Of a DNA stretch of 64,000 nucleotides, positions 36,647 through 47,794 are shown in pieces; position 1 is the stretch's first letter, and the number at the start of each line of letters is the position of its first letter. Source of the stretch: Parasponia andersonii (taxonomy: Eukaryota > Streptophyta > Magnoliopsida > Rosales > Cannabaceae). Both the position numbers and the translations under genes were made by a program. Under the pieces are notes generated by a model. It ran no database searches, was not told the origin of the DNA, and saw only the letters and a list, made by a program, of their open reading frames with translations. Where the stretch lies: assembly GCA_002914805.1 (NCBI GenBank), contig JXTB01000297.1:335427-399426 (forward strand). The letters are read 5' to 3'.

Positions 36647-37399
36647 CAGTGGCGGGCTGAGAAATTATTTATAAAGTGAGCACAAATAAAAATTAAATTT
36701 TTACTCTATGAGAAACCATTTATTATATAATAATTTACACATTAGGGAAAGGCAAAAAATTATATAAGATTTACAAACATATTACCTACATAATATATAC
36801 ATGTTTAAATATATCATAAATTTATAACTAAATATTTATTATAAAACTTAAGTAAATACAAATATAAAACATTTAGAGAAGTCTAGTATAATACAATATA
36901 CACATATTTATATTTATAAATGCTGTCAAAGTTAACATGTATTCAACACAACATTTATTATTTTTTTTTCAATTTTAAACATAATATAATATAATACCAT
37001 GTATTGGGATTGATAATTGTCGATAATAAATTCTTAGAAGCAAACAAGTTTTGATAGACATTGAGGAAGGGAAAAATCTAGAAAAGTAAAAAAGATAAAG
37101 AAAAAAAATAAATGTATGGTATTTCTTAAGGACTAGAGAAATAATTATAATTTAAAGAATTTATAAAAAATCTTATAAATTAATTTATATATTATTTAAA
37201 AGGAATTTTTATTCCCAAAATTATGTATAAGTAGTTATTAAATGTTACAAAAATAACTAATTTTTTTGAATGAAATAAAATAATCTATAGAAGAAAAGGT
37301 TTTAATATATAGCATATTCCCTCAACTAAATATATATTATATATATAGAAGAAATTTTCAAAAAATCCGGAGGCATGCCTCAATGTAGGTCCGCCTTTA
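36647..37399. mobile_element. Non-autonomous hAT-type element, 753 bp
   Basis: Begins CAGTGGCGGGCTG; the reverse complement of its right end is TAAAGGCGGACCT, sharing the GGCGG core typical of a common plant hAT terminal repeat. It is flanked by an 8-bp duplication with one mismatch, the length made by hAT transposases. The interior is very AT-rich without a transposase frame, so it would depend on an enzyme elsewhere. Confidence 0.65.
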
Positions 37400-37407
37400 A
37401 CGTATCA

Positions 37408-39945
37408 TGAGGACCAAATCTAAATTTTGTAAGGGTAATTAAGTAATTTTAATGCAAGGGTATTTTAATAATTCTACATTTTTGAATTATTTGAAATTAA
37501 ATTATTGGTGTTGAACCTAAACAAAATAAAATCTAGGTGCATTTGGGGTAAAAATAAAAAAGAAATTACAAACCGGGGACAAAAGTGTAATTAAGGAGGG
37601 TCTAAAGTGAAAAAATCTTTTTAAAATTTGTGGCCAAAATGGAATTTCAAAAATTTTTTTCAGTCAAACCAGATTACACCACGTGTCCCACTACTACAGT
37701 TTCTGAAAATTACATATAAATCCACTAACTCTCTCTTCTTCTTCACCAAGGTCCCCCGAAACTACCTCCCTCTGTCACTATTCATTCGCTGAGCCACCAG
37801 CTACCACCGTGCTTGACGCGCCTACCTACCGTGATCGGAAGACGCCGACGAAGTCATGCCCGGTGCCGCCGTCCCATTCTGCCACCTCTCGCCAGAGATA
37901 AAGTCGTCCGAAAGTCGTGCCACCCAATCAGATTTTTGCTCGCCGTTCCGCTGTCTGACGTCCGATCACCTCACCACCACCGCCGTTGGACTCGTCTCAA
38001 CTCCAACTTTCATGTCCGACCACTCTCGGCCTCCAACTCGGCTCCGGTGAGAAGTTGACTAATGTAGCAATTTTTTAATATTTAATTTTTGTGGTATTTT
38101 CGTGAGTTATTTATTCCGAGAAAATTTTACCACATGAAAGAGGAGTTTAAAATATGAAATTTCATGATTTTGAAGGGTTGAAACAATAACAGGAAGATCG
38201 TTAATTATCGAGATGAAAATGTGGCAATTTTCTAATTATTTTCCAAATGTGGTATTTTTATAATTTTTAAATTTTTGAGCCCATTTAATGTTCAAGACCT
38301 CAAAACTAAGTTCTGATAACTGAGTTCTGATTTTGAATTTGGACTCAGTGAGGTCGGAACATGAATTTTGATATAAAATACTATTATGTTTCGAAGTGGC
38401 ACGAAAATCGAAAAAATAGCTCGTGATTTGCACCGTTTTCCGTGCCACAGGCCGGTTCTGTACCAGTACCCGTTTTCGATGAATTTATATATCTAACCCA
38501 ACATTGTTGGGTATTCTGAATTCAGTGATAACCTCCGTTTCTCAATCTGAGACTCCGTTTGAAAAGTCAATTTTTCAAGTGAACGTGACAAAATTCGAGA
38601 ACGACTATCTGAATAACCAAGTGATCAATTAAAGATATTTCTAGCATCATTAGTTCATCATAACTACTATATCGAGGTAAGGGATTCAATTTCCTTGTTT
38701 TCTATTATTTTCATTAAAATTGGAATTTATTCTGAAAAATGAAATTTCGTGATTTTATTAAATTGAATTATTTTAATAGTTATTTTAATGAACTATTAAT
38801 TTGTAAAACATTGTAAACTGATTTAGATATTTTTTACATATGATTTTATATAAGTTTTTATATTTGGAATTTGGTAAAACTATAGAAACTGTACTTTTGG
38901 ATTTTTAAGTACAAAATAGATTTTTTAATTAAAAATCAGAGCATGTCTAGAATTTTAAACCACTGTATGGTTGTTTGAGACTCTATATATATTGCACTTT
39001 TCAGACGATCATGTATGAGAGTCGTCTTAGGCATTACGGTGTTATAGTAGGCAGACTAATACACCTACCTTCGGTGAGAGCCCATAAATTCACGCAGGGT
39101 TTATATTCTAACTATCTCCATTCGGTAGTCGTAGGCATTTGGTGCCCCTCCAGTTCAGTAGGATTAGATACATAGGTGTCCCTCTGGTTTCCAGAGATAG
39201 ATATCAGGCAGAGAACACTCAATATATGTAGTATAAGTTGCTCTAATCGTGATGAGAGGATGAGAACTCATGTAATGTGTTGATTTATGTGATGTGCATC
39301 ATGTTTATTTTAATTAAGACTTTTTATATATTTTGACCTGGATATATGGTTTTGATTTTTAGCATAGTTTTCTATAAATGTTTTAAATCTTTAATATTTA
39401 CAAAAATGTTTTCCAGTACTACTAACTATGTAGATGTTTTGAGAATTATACAAAGATTTTTCCCAAAAGGAAAATTGGGTAACCTACTGAATATTTTATA
39501 CTCACCCTCCCTACTTTCTCCACAGGTGGTATCCAGTGTAACATTGACGATCAACAAGTGGGATAAGAAGCTATCTTTTACTTACAGTTTGTGACTTGAT
39601 AATGCTAGGAGTGTGAATTCAAGACTTGTGTTCAAGCCTTGTTAAATAAATAGATTATGCTAGCATTCAAATTAAGTGTGTTACTTTGAATATATCTGTA
39701 AACTATACATGTCATATTAGTTTGATGTTGAGATGTGAATGATGATGCTGAGTGAACTATTTGAGATTTGATTTTTCTAATAATTTTTCAGTTTGTGTTT
39801 ACTGGTGACTATAAACTGTGGGATAGGTTCAATGGTTGGAATTCCAAATACTTTTGTTCATGGTACTGTTTAAAAAAAAATAAATAAATAAAACTAAAAA
39901 ATTTCTAATTCTAGCAAAATTTGGATCGTGACACACATGGGAAAT
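37408..39945 (+). mobile_element. LTR-like repeat (plus strand), probably gypsy-type
   Basis: Order along the strand: AT-rich stretch, CT-rich leader (37725-37745), GC-rich block (37780-38045), TTGGGTATTCTGAATTCAGTG near 38508, GAGGTAAGGGATTCAATTTC near 38675, ACTCACCCTCC...CCACAGGTGGTA near 39500, and GGATCGTGACAC near 39925. This resembles LTRs of plant Tekay/Del-type gypsy elements and matches the block at 4484-5800 in reverse. No coding domain follows. The frames at 37813-38058 lie in the GC-rich block and resemble no protein. Confidence 0.4.
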
Positions 39946-41179
39946 CATTCGTAAGATTGAGAATAAGCTTGTCAAACCAAGATGCTCGTCAATCGAGTGT
40001 CCCCAAAGAGGAAGGCAGACTCGTGAGATCCGTAGGAATTAAATATATCTATAAAGGATTGACTACTAACTGCGCATAAAGAAGAGTGATTTATGAGGTT
40101 TACAATTCCACGACATTGTACTATGACCCCCTTGATAATGATGCAGTCACATTAGGACATCATTTGTCCGTACAGATGGATATATACAGGGTATGATCAC
40201 CACAAGAGATCATACATCTGTTTAGATTAATATTGGCTTTCGCAACGAGAGCAAGCTGGGCAAGCTTGTTGACTTTCCTGTGAAAGGAAGTCGAGGTTTA
40301 GCTCAGGAAGACCACCTCGAAGAATATGAAAGAATATTATGATACCGTTATGACACCTATGATTTATTATATAAATTCAGGAAGTACATGGCAGAAAAAA
40401 AATATTATGATATCGTTATGACACCTATGATTTATTAAATGATTTTTATTGTACCAAGCCGTTGGAAACAACCTCAACCTCGTATTATAAATTACGATTA
40501 ATTATGAGAGTTACTAAAAGAGATATTTAAAACGTGAGAAAATATGGATATTGTTTCTTCTTCAATGTACAGAATGGCCATCTCTATATACACAGTGAGA
40601 CTATGTAGAGTACATAAAAATAATTAAATCAAAAATTAAAAGCAAAAGAAATGGCAGACAAGGGACAAAGGCCATACATGGTGAAGCATAAGGTGACAAG
40701 CATACTTTTCTTTTTATGGATGAGTAGGAGTATTCGTAACAGCAATAAAACTAAAAGTTGATCTTGCCTGTACAATCTGGATTGAGATTTCCTAGTTGGC
40801 CTTCCCCATCAGCGACATAGTTTTCAGATTGATCCCATGTGCCATCAATGAAGCCATCAAGACCATATCCTTGTATGGTTGCCAGAATTTGATGCTTTCA
40901 AAGTATGAAGTTATCATCATCAAGTCTAAGAGTAATGGCTTGGTTACTACGGCTAAAACCTTGAATAGGTTGGGCGTGTGCTTGGTGTCATGGCACTAGA
41001 ATATTGATTAGGTTTGGTAGTAGTTAAGGTTGAGTAGGAAGCTCAGGTTGAGATTGAAGCATTGGCTATAGCATCTGAAGTGTTGGCTAACATGGATGAA
41101 AACCGACTTCGATATCATAAAAGAGAAGTTTAAAAAGTGAAAAAATATTGATATTATTTCTTTCAATGTATAGCATGAT
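39946..41179. other. Intergenic region with local duplications, left of the second copia element
   Basis: Contains a 37-bp direct repeat (40333-40369 and 40401-40437, one mismatch). A host segment at about 40505-40740 recurs in two pieces flanking the copia element (41110-41179 and 46367-46500). 40760-41080 holds a 67-codon frame (40796-40999) without a recognised domain. No gene is supported. Confidence 0.5.
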
Positions 41180-41733
41180 TGTTAGGAGATCGACTTTGAG
41201 GAAGCGATAACACACAGCTAAAATACGAGTTGAAAAAATTTGAGTAAAATGAAAAAATATAAGGCACACAAAAGAATTAACGTGGTTCACCCAATTTAGG
41301 CTACGTCCACGGATAAGGCTGTGAAAAATTTCACTATGAAAAGGAGATTACAACTCACTTCTCTCTAAATATAAGGAGAGAACAAATGAACATCTCTCTC
41401 TTGAAATAGAAGAAAACACTCTCTCTAAACAATTTAGGAGAAAACAAGTGGGACACTAAGAGGAATTCTTAAGCTTGAATTCTCTCTTAGAAAGGAAGAG
41501 GATTTAGAATGTGATACAAAACAAGTAATGAAGTCCTCCGTATTTATAGAATTTGAAAGGTGGTGTAAACACCATCTTTTACTATTGCTATTACGGCTGC
41601 TCTTTTCATTATTATTATTGTGGTTGTCCTTTTTACTATTCCTATTGCGGCTTTTACTATTCTTATTGCGGCTGCCTTTTCACTGTTCCTATTACGGCTG
41701 GTTGGTGACCTACAATTGTTGATTTGTTCAACA
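41180..41733 (-). mobile_element. Left LTR of the second copia element (its 3' LTR)
   Basis: In the element's sense it starts TGTTGAACAAATC after the polypurine tract and ends CTCCTAACA. It is closely similar to 45835-46366. Confidence 0.85.
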
Positions 41734-41744
41734 TTCTCTCACTT
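41734..41744 (-). other. Polypurine tract of the second copia element
   Basis: AAGTGAGAGAA on the minus strand directly abuts the LTR start TGTTGAAC. Confidence 0.7.
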
Positions 41745-41818
41745 GAAGACTTGATTTTAATCATGTCTTCACACATAATAAATCTATCTTTTCTTCTCTT
41801 GTCAATTCTTCATGCTGC

Positions 41819-43762
41819 TTATATTTCTGCTAGGCCATATAAGGATCTACACCATTGGAACTTATCAGTGTTGATTAGTTTGGTTAAAGCATCTGCTAGG
41901 TTCTCCTTTGTACGAATCTTTTTCATGTCCATACTTTCATCTTCTACTACTTCTCGAACAAAGTGATATTGAACGCCAATGTGTTTTGTCTTGGAATGAA
42001 AGGCTAGATTCCTTGCAATGTGCAAGGCACTCTGACTGTCACAAAATAGAGGAATATTTTTTTGTTTGTGCCTGAGCTCCTCCAATAACCTTTGAATCCA
42101 AATAGCCTCTTTAGAAGCTTGTGTAGCTGCCATGTATTCTACTTTTGTTGTAGATAAAGCCACAACAGTTTGCAGTTTCGAAACCCAGTTTACAGTTCCT
42201 TTTGCAAGAGTAAACACATAGCCTGTAGTAGATTTTCGTTTGTCAAGATCACCTGCAAAATCTGAATCAACATATCCTCTGAGAGTAAATTCTGATCCTC
42301 CGTAATATAATGCAGTATCTGAAGTTCCTTTGATGTATCTTAGAATTCTCTTCATAGCATTCCAATGCTCTCTATCAGGATTCACCATATATCGACTAAC
42401 AGCTCCTGCTGCTTGTGCAATATCTGGCCTTGTACATATCATAGTGAACATTAGGCTTCCCACTGCTGATGCATACGGTACTCGAGACATCTCTATCCTC
42501 TTTGCTTCATTGCTAGGACACATCCCAGAGGATAACTTGAAATTAACAGGAAGTGGGGTAGAAATCGACTTACAATCTTGCATATTGAAGCGGCGTAAGA
42601 TTTTCTTCAAATAATTCTTCTGAGAAAGCCGAATCTTCCTGTTACCTTTGTCTCGATGAATTTGCATCCCTAGAATCTTGTTTGCTAGTCCCAAGTCCTT
42701 CATATCAAATTCCATAGCTAACTGTGCCTTCAATTCTTGGATTTTGCCTTTGTTGGGGCCCGCTACCAACATGTCATCCACGTACAACAATAAGATAATG
42801 AAGTCACTATCCTCATCAAACCTCTTGAAGTATATGCAGTGGTCTGAACTAAGTCTGTTGTACCTAAGGCTTATGATGAAGGAATCAAATCTCTTATACC
42901 AATACCTCGGCGCCTGTTTGAGATCGTATAGAGATTTGTTCAACCTGCAAACCAAGTTCTCCTTGCCTGTTTCAGCAAAACCTTCTAGTTAGAGCATATA
43001 AATCTCTTCTTCAAGTTCTCCATGAAGAAAAGCAGTTTTTATATCTAGCTGCTCTAGATATAGGTCAAACGTAGCACACATTGCCAGAACCACTCTAACT
43101 GTTGTCAATCGAACTACAGGTGAAAATATCTCATTAAAGTCAATACCTTATTTCTGAGCATATCGTTTTACCACCAATCTCACACGATACCGCTCCACTT
43201 GATCATTGCTATCACTCTTGATCTTGTAGACCCATTTGTTGCCAATAGCCTTCCTTCTTTGTGGTAGCAAAACAAGATCCCATGTCTTGTTTTTGTGAAG
43301 GGCTTCAATATCTTCTTGCATTACTGTCATCCATAGGGATATATCTGGGCTTTTGGTAGCCTCATGGAAAGTTGTTGGCTCTCCATCCTCTGTTAGAAGA
43401 CAGTATGCAATATTGTTCTCAGTGATATAATCTGAGTGCCATGTCGGTGTTCTTCTCTCACGAGTTGACTGACGAATTTCAGAAGCCTCTTCCTTGATTG
43501 GTTCTTCTACTCTGTACTCTGGTGCTACTTCAGAAGAATCTGAATCTTCAGTATTCTTTTCCACCTGAACTGTAGTAGTTTCTGATCTGCTATCGTCTCC
43601 CTTCTTTTGCAGTTTATTCTCTGCAAATATCATATCTCTACTGATGACAACCTTATGGGCAGCGGGATCCCAAAAGTGATATCCCTTGACTTCATATCCC
43701 AAGAGTATACACCTTCTAGATTTGTGATTTCTTGAGCATTGTACATCATGTACACAGGACAT
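41819..43762 (-). pseudogene. Copia reverse transcriptase and RNase H
   Basis: The fragment 43148-43762 carries the integrase-to-RT linker and the RT start (NKTWDLVLLPQRRKAIGNKWVYK). 41819-42955 is a 378-codon open frame with LNKSLYDLKQAPRYWY, the active-site LLLYVDDMLVAG, then RNase H with GYVDSDFAGD, ALSTTKVEYMAA and FCDSQSALHIA. In the RNase H motif Lys stands where relatives have the catalytic Glu. A stop near 42990 and one near 43150 separate the two frames. The reverse transcriptase half alone looks nearly intact. Confidence 0.85.
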
Positions 43763-44579
43763 CCAAACATATGTAAGCGAGAATAATCAGTTGGCTTACC
43801 AGTCCACATCTCCATTGGTGTCTTCATATCAATCGCTGTTAATGGAGATCGATTAATCACATAACAGGTAGTTTTGACTGCTTCTGTCCAGAATGTCTTG
43901 GGTAGACCTGCAGCTTTCAACATTGCTCTTATTCTTTCCAACAAGGTTCTGTTCATCCGCTCTGCCACTCTATTTTGTTGAGGAGTGTATGCCACTGTGA
44001 ACTGCCTCTTGATACCTTCTTGTTGACAAAAGTTATCAAATTCATTGCTTGTATATTCTCCTCCATTGTTCATCCTTAAACACTTGATCTTTTCTCCAGA
44101 TTTAAGCTCTATCCGTGCTTTGAATATTTTGAAGACTGAAAACACATCTGCCTTTCTCTTGATAGGATACACCTAACATCTCTTGGAGTGATCATCAATA
44201 AAAGATACAAAGTATCTAATTCCTCCTAGGGATATTACCGGTGCTTACCAAACATCAGAGTGAACTAAGTCTAGAACTTTTTTACTTCTAAAACTAGATG
44301 TGCTAAACTTTAATCTATGCTGCTTGCTTGTGACACAATACTCACAAAAAGGTATACCTTTATGAGACCATGAAGCAATCTCCGTTCAGAGAGAATCTTC
44401 AAGCCTCGTTCCGATATATGGCCAAGCTTACGATGCCACATCATCGTTGATTCTTCTCCAAAATTTGTTGAAGCAACTGATGCATCCGCTTCCATCAATG
44501 TATTTCCTTTAAGCATGTATAGATTCACTGCAATTTTCTCCACCTTCATTACTACAAGCACGCCCTTCATAATCTTCAT
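43630..44579 (-). pseudogene. Copia integrase
   Basis: The zinc module is present as MMWHRKLGHISERGLK; the CxxC pair falls in another frame after a shift near 44345. The core has SFIDDHSK, then LRMNNGGEYTSNEF where relatives have an Asp in the DNGGEY motif, and PQQNRVAERMNRTL with the third acidic residue. Stops near 44172 and 44245 break the frame. Loss of the second catalytic Asp should abolish strand transfer. Confidence 0.8.
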
Positions 44580-44621
44580 GATCCCATTCTCGACACGAGT
44601 TTTGCAATCAAGGTTATCTAA

Positions 44622-44840
44622 TTATCCCAAAGACAATAGATTTTTCTTCAAGCCCTTCACATGTCGCACCTCTTGAATAGTATGAATAGTGCCATCGTAC
44701 ATCTTTATCTTGATAGTACCAATCCCAGCGATCTCTAAGGCATGATCGTCACCCATGAATATAAATCCTCTAGAGACAGGTTCATATGTGTGAAACCATT
44801 TTCTGTGAGAAATTATGTGCCATGTTGCTCTCGAATCCAC
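44622..44840 (-). pseudogene. Copia protease
   Basis: The frame begins at MDSRATWHI, where copia proteases have Asp-Ser-Gly at the active site; here Gly is replaced by Arg. Downstream FMGDDHALEIAGIGTIKI and LKKNLLSLG are normal family features. A zinc-knuckle CYYCGKKRHVKREC (gag end) lies upstream at about 44998-45045. Confidence 0.75.
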
Positions 44841-45131
44841 TAACCAAACATCAGTGAGATGCCGTCTGTCCTTAGAAATTATTGTTGCTTCACTATACAG
44901 GATTTCTCCATCATCTGAAGTATTTGCAACATTCTCCTGAGTATTTGATGACTCAAGGTCCTTCCATCTGGAATCTCCATTCTTCTTAAGTTACCAACAC
45001 TCCCTTTTGACGTGCCTTTTCTTGCCACAGTAATAACACTTGACATTCTTCTTACTTCTTAACTTTGATCTACCATAACTCTGACTCCCACTGGGGCCAC
45101 ATTCTGTTGATCTCCCTCTCATTGTCAAAGC

Positions 45132-45719
45132 CTATACTTGCTGTAAACTTGCTAATTTGTCTTCCTTATTCTTACACTGATTTTCTTCTTTGAGAACAGC
45201 AGCTGCAAGATCGTTGAAAACTAGAGTCGTAGTATTACTGGTGACATTTATGATGAGTTGATCAAATGAATCAGGTAGACTCTGAAATAAGATTTCTGTA
45301 CATTCATTATCCTCTATTTTATGCTCCATTGTTGTAAGCTATGAGAATAGAGTGTTGAGGGTGTTGATGTGGTCGGTCACCGTTTTTAATTCCACCATCC
45401 GAATAGTATAAAGCCTTCTCTTCAAAAAAATTTTGTTGTGAAGCGACTTAGCCTGATATAACTTTATCAGTGTATCTCATATCTCCTTGGCTGACTTCTT
45501 CTCCTCAATGCTCGACAGGACTCCATCTGCTAGTACCAGATGTAAGTTAGCGACAACATTGCTATCCATCTCGTCCTATCTTTTATCATCAGTAATCTCA
45601 GCAAACCTTTCCCCAATTACTGCTAAGCAATTATCTTTTCTCAAGATTGCTTTTATCTTCATTTTCCACAAAGAGAAATTGCTCCTATTAAACTTCTCAA
45701 TATCGAATTTTGCCGCCAT
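45132..45719 (-). pseudogene. Copia gag
   Basis: The gag start lies at 45719 (MAAKFDIEKFNRSNFSLW, the DUF4219/UBN2 pattern); ILFQSLPDSFDQLIINV and AAAVLKEENQ follow. Stops interrupt near 45575, 45480, 45340 and 45132. The nucleocapsid zinc knuckle continues at 44998-45045. Confidence 0.75.
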
Positions 45720-45815
45720 TTTTGTCCACCACGATTTATTCAGTTACCACCATTTCACTATATGTGAACAGTACTATATACGTGAATAGTACCGTATACG
45801 TGAACAGTACTCTAA

Positions 45816-45833
45816 CCAATGGCTCTGATACCA
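45816..45833 (-). other. Primer-binding site of the second copia element (initiator tRNA-Met)
   Basis: TGGTATCAGAGCCATTGG on the minus strand, one base from the LTR end CTAACA, is complementary to the 3' end of initiator methionine tRNA, the classic plant copia primer. Confidence 0.9.
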
Positions 45834-45834
45834 C

Positions 45835-46366
45835 TGTTAGCAGATCGACTTTGTGGAAGTGATAACACATAGCTCAAATACGAGTTGAGAAAATTTGGGT
45901 AAAATGGAAAAAAAAAATAATAAAAAATAAAAAATAAGGCACACAAAAGAATTAATGTGCTTCACCCAATTTAGGCTACATCCACGGATAAGGCTGTGAA
46001 GAATTTCACTATGAAAAGGAGATTATAACTCACTTCTCTCTAAATATAAGGAGAGAACAAATGAACATCTCTCTCTTGAAATATGAGAAAACACTCTCTC
46101 TAAACAATTTAGGAGAAAACAAGTAGGACAATAAGAGGAATTCCTAAGTTTGAATTCTCTTAGAAAGGAAAAGGATTTAGAATGGGATACAAAACAAGTG
46201 ATGAAGTTCTCCGTATTTATAGAACTTGAAATGTGGTATGAATATTATATTTTACTATTATTATTACGGCTGCTCTTTTAACTATTGTTATTGTGACTGT
46301 CTTTTTTACTATTTCTATTGCGGCTTTTACTATTCCTATTACAGCTGGTTGGTGAGCTGCAGAACA
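45835..46366 (-). mobile_element. Right LTR of the second copia element (its 5' LTR)
   Basis: Similar to 41180-41733 from TGTTAGCAGATCGAC onward, with an A-rich insertion near 45910-45935. The last bases differ: after GGTTGGTGAGCTGCAG about 14 bases present in the left copy are missing before AACA. Confidence 0.8.
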
Positions 46367-47583
46367 AATAAAAATAATTGAATCAAAAATTAAAAGCAAA
46401 GGAAATGATAGAAAAGGGGACAAAGACCGTGCATGGTAGAACACAACGTGAGAAGCATGTCTTTCCTTTTATCCACTTTTATGGATAAGCAGGAGTGTTT
46501 TATATTATTTTATTGGTAGCCTTAATAGTTACTAATCTCATTCAAAAAAAAAATGTTACTAATCATTAATCAACTCATTGAGATTGTGAGATTAATTTCT
46601 TATAAATTTTAGAAAAAATACAGACAACGAGACACAGAATTCATAAAATAAGAACTCTGTTAAAATTATATCCACACTTTATAATACTGAAAAAAAGAAA
46701 AAAACAATTATATGTAAAGTAATTTCTTGGGCCGAACCGTTATAAAATCCACAGTATTCTTATCTATTTTAGCTATCGATTTATTTTTAAACAAATATCA
46801 TTACAAATCACGTGGTTGAGAAAAACGAAATTCAACCGTTGTTTTTTTAATACATGCATATCAGCACGTGAAGATGTTGTTATCTTTCAAAATTTGATGT
46901 GGTTTAATTTTCCTTTGTGAAAGAAATAGACATCGTACTTCTACAATTATTGTAGGTTTTGACTTTGTTATCCTTTTCGACCTCTCGTTTTCCAGATATT
47001 ATCTTGTTTTCTTATGGCTATGTCGTATAAGCTATATATTGCCGTTCATGATATTTTATTTAATATTTTTAAATGTGATTCCTCGTTGAACTGCTATTGT
47101 CATTTACTTACGATATTGCCAAATATTTGAGAGGTTAAAATTTCTGGGTTATTATCATTTTCTAATTATTTGTTTTAGTCTTTCGTATATTGTCGTACAT
47201 AATGATCGATGTTGTGCGTTATTTCAAAATAAACAAATAAATTGTTATTGTTTTGGAAAATGAGGTTTCGTCGTTTTTCTTCATAGTTACTTGTCGTTTT
47301 AAATGCAGTGTCGTATGGTCAGTTTGCTTTTTTGGGTAACGTCGTTGGCTTTAAGCCCGTGATCATAGACCGAAAGAAGCCGTTATAATGGCCACCGAAT
47401 TAAGAGAAAACGTAATAAGGAGTAACATTTAATTAGTAAAGTTTTTTTTAAAAAAAAGGCTAAATTGTTAAATTCTCTAAGAGAGAAGACAATAAATACT
47501 GGAAATTCTGTTAAAATTCATTATTATTTTATTTATATATATTTTTAAGCGGGAAATAGAGATACGAAGTCAAAGGCACGAAA
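46367..47583. other. AT-rich intergenic region
   Basis: 46367-46500 repeats the host sequence at about 40617-40740. The rest is AT-rich with many TCGT/GTCG motifs (47010-47350) and no gene. Confidence 0.5.
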
Positions 47584-47794
47584 CTATATAAGATGATATT
47601 CGCTTGAAACGTTGTCGTCTTGCTTCTGAATCTTAACGCCGGGATTAGTGTGCTTGGGCATAGAAATCCCTGAACTACCAGTTGGGAAATTCCTAAAGTC
47701 GGGAAGGTTGAGTTTGTAATTCCGAGCTATGTAGGTCCCACAAAAGAGTCCCAACCCCAAGTACGAACCAGATACCGGACCTTACTAAACCCAT
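47584..47794 (-). pseudogene. Second STMP1/DUF4535-like copy, frameshifted
   Basis: The minus strand from 47794 reads MGLVRSGIWFVLGVGTL; the frame is then lost at a CTTTTG run near 47741-47746. In the next frame FCGTYIARNYKLNLPDFRNF continues and runs open to a TAG at 47584 (VKIQKQDDNVSSEYHLI). The DNA aligns along its whole first half with 35294-35482 apart from a 6-base insertion and one extra base at the frameshift. The upstream DNA also shares sequence with the first copy. It is best read as a duplicated, disabled paralog with a longer tail; a sequencing error in the run could also explain it. Confidence 0.6.

Larger units (their letters stand above)
41180..46366 (-). mobile_element. Ty1/copia retrotransposon (TNT1-94-like), decayed
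   Basis: Reads on the minus strand: right LTR, primer-binding site, gag, protease, integrase, reverse transcriptase-RNase H, polypurine tract, left LTR. The domain order and the gag start (MAAKFDIEKFNRSNFSLW) are those of copia elements related to TNT1-94. LTRs are 554 bp (left) and about 530 bp (right). Frames are broken repeatedly and key catalytic residues are changed. The flanks 41175-41179 (ATGAT) and 46367-46371 (AATAA) do not match, and the right LTR lacks part of its outer end, so that border was rearranged after insertion. Confidence 0.9.

Noticed and set aside
40796-40999. 67-codon frame as a small gene
   Set aside because: No recognisable domain, no splice or promoter signal, and it lies in a locally duplicated spacer.
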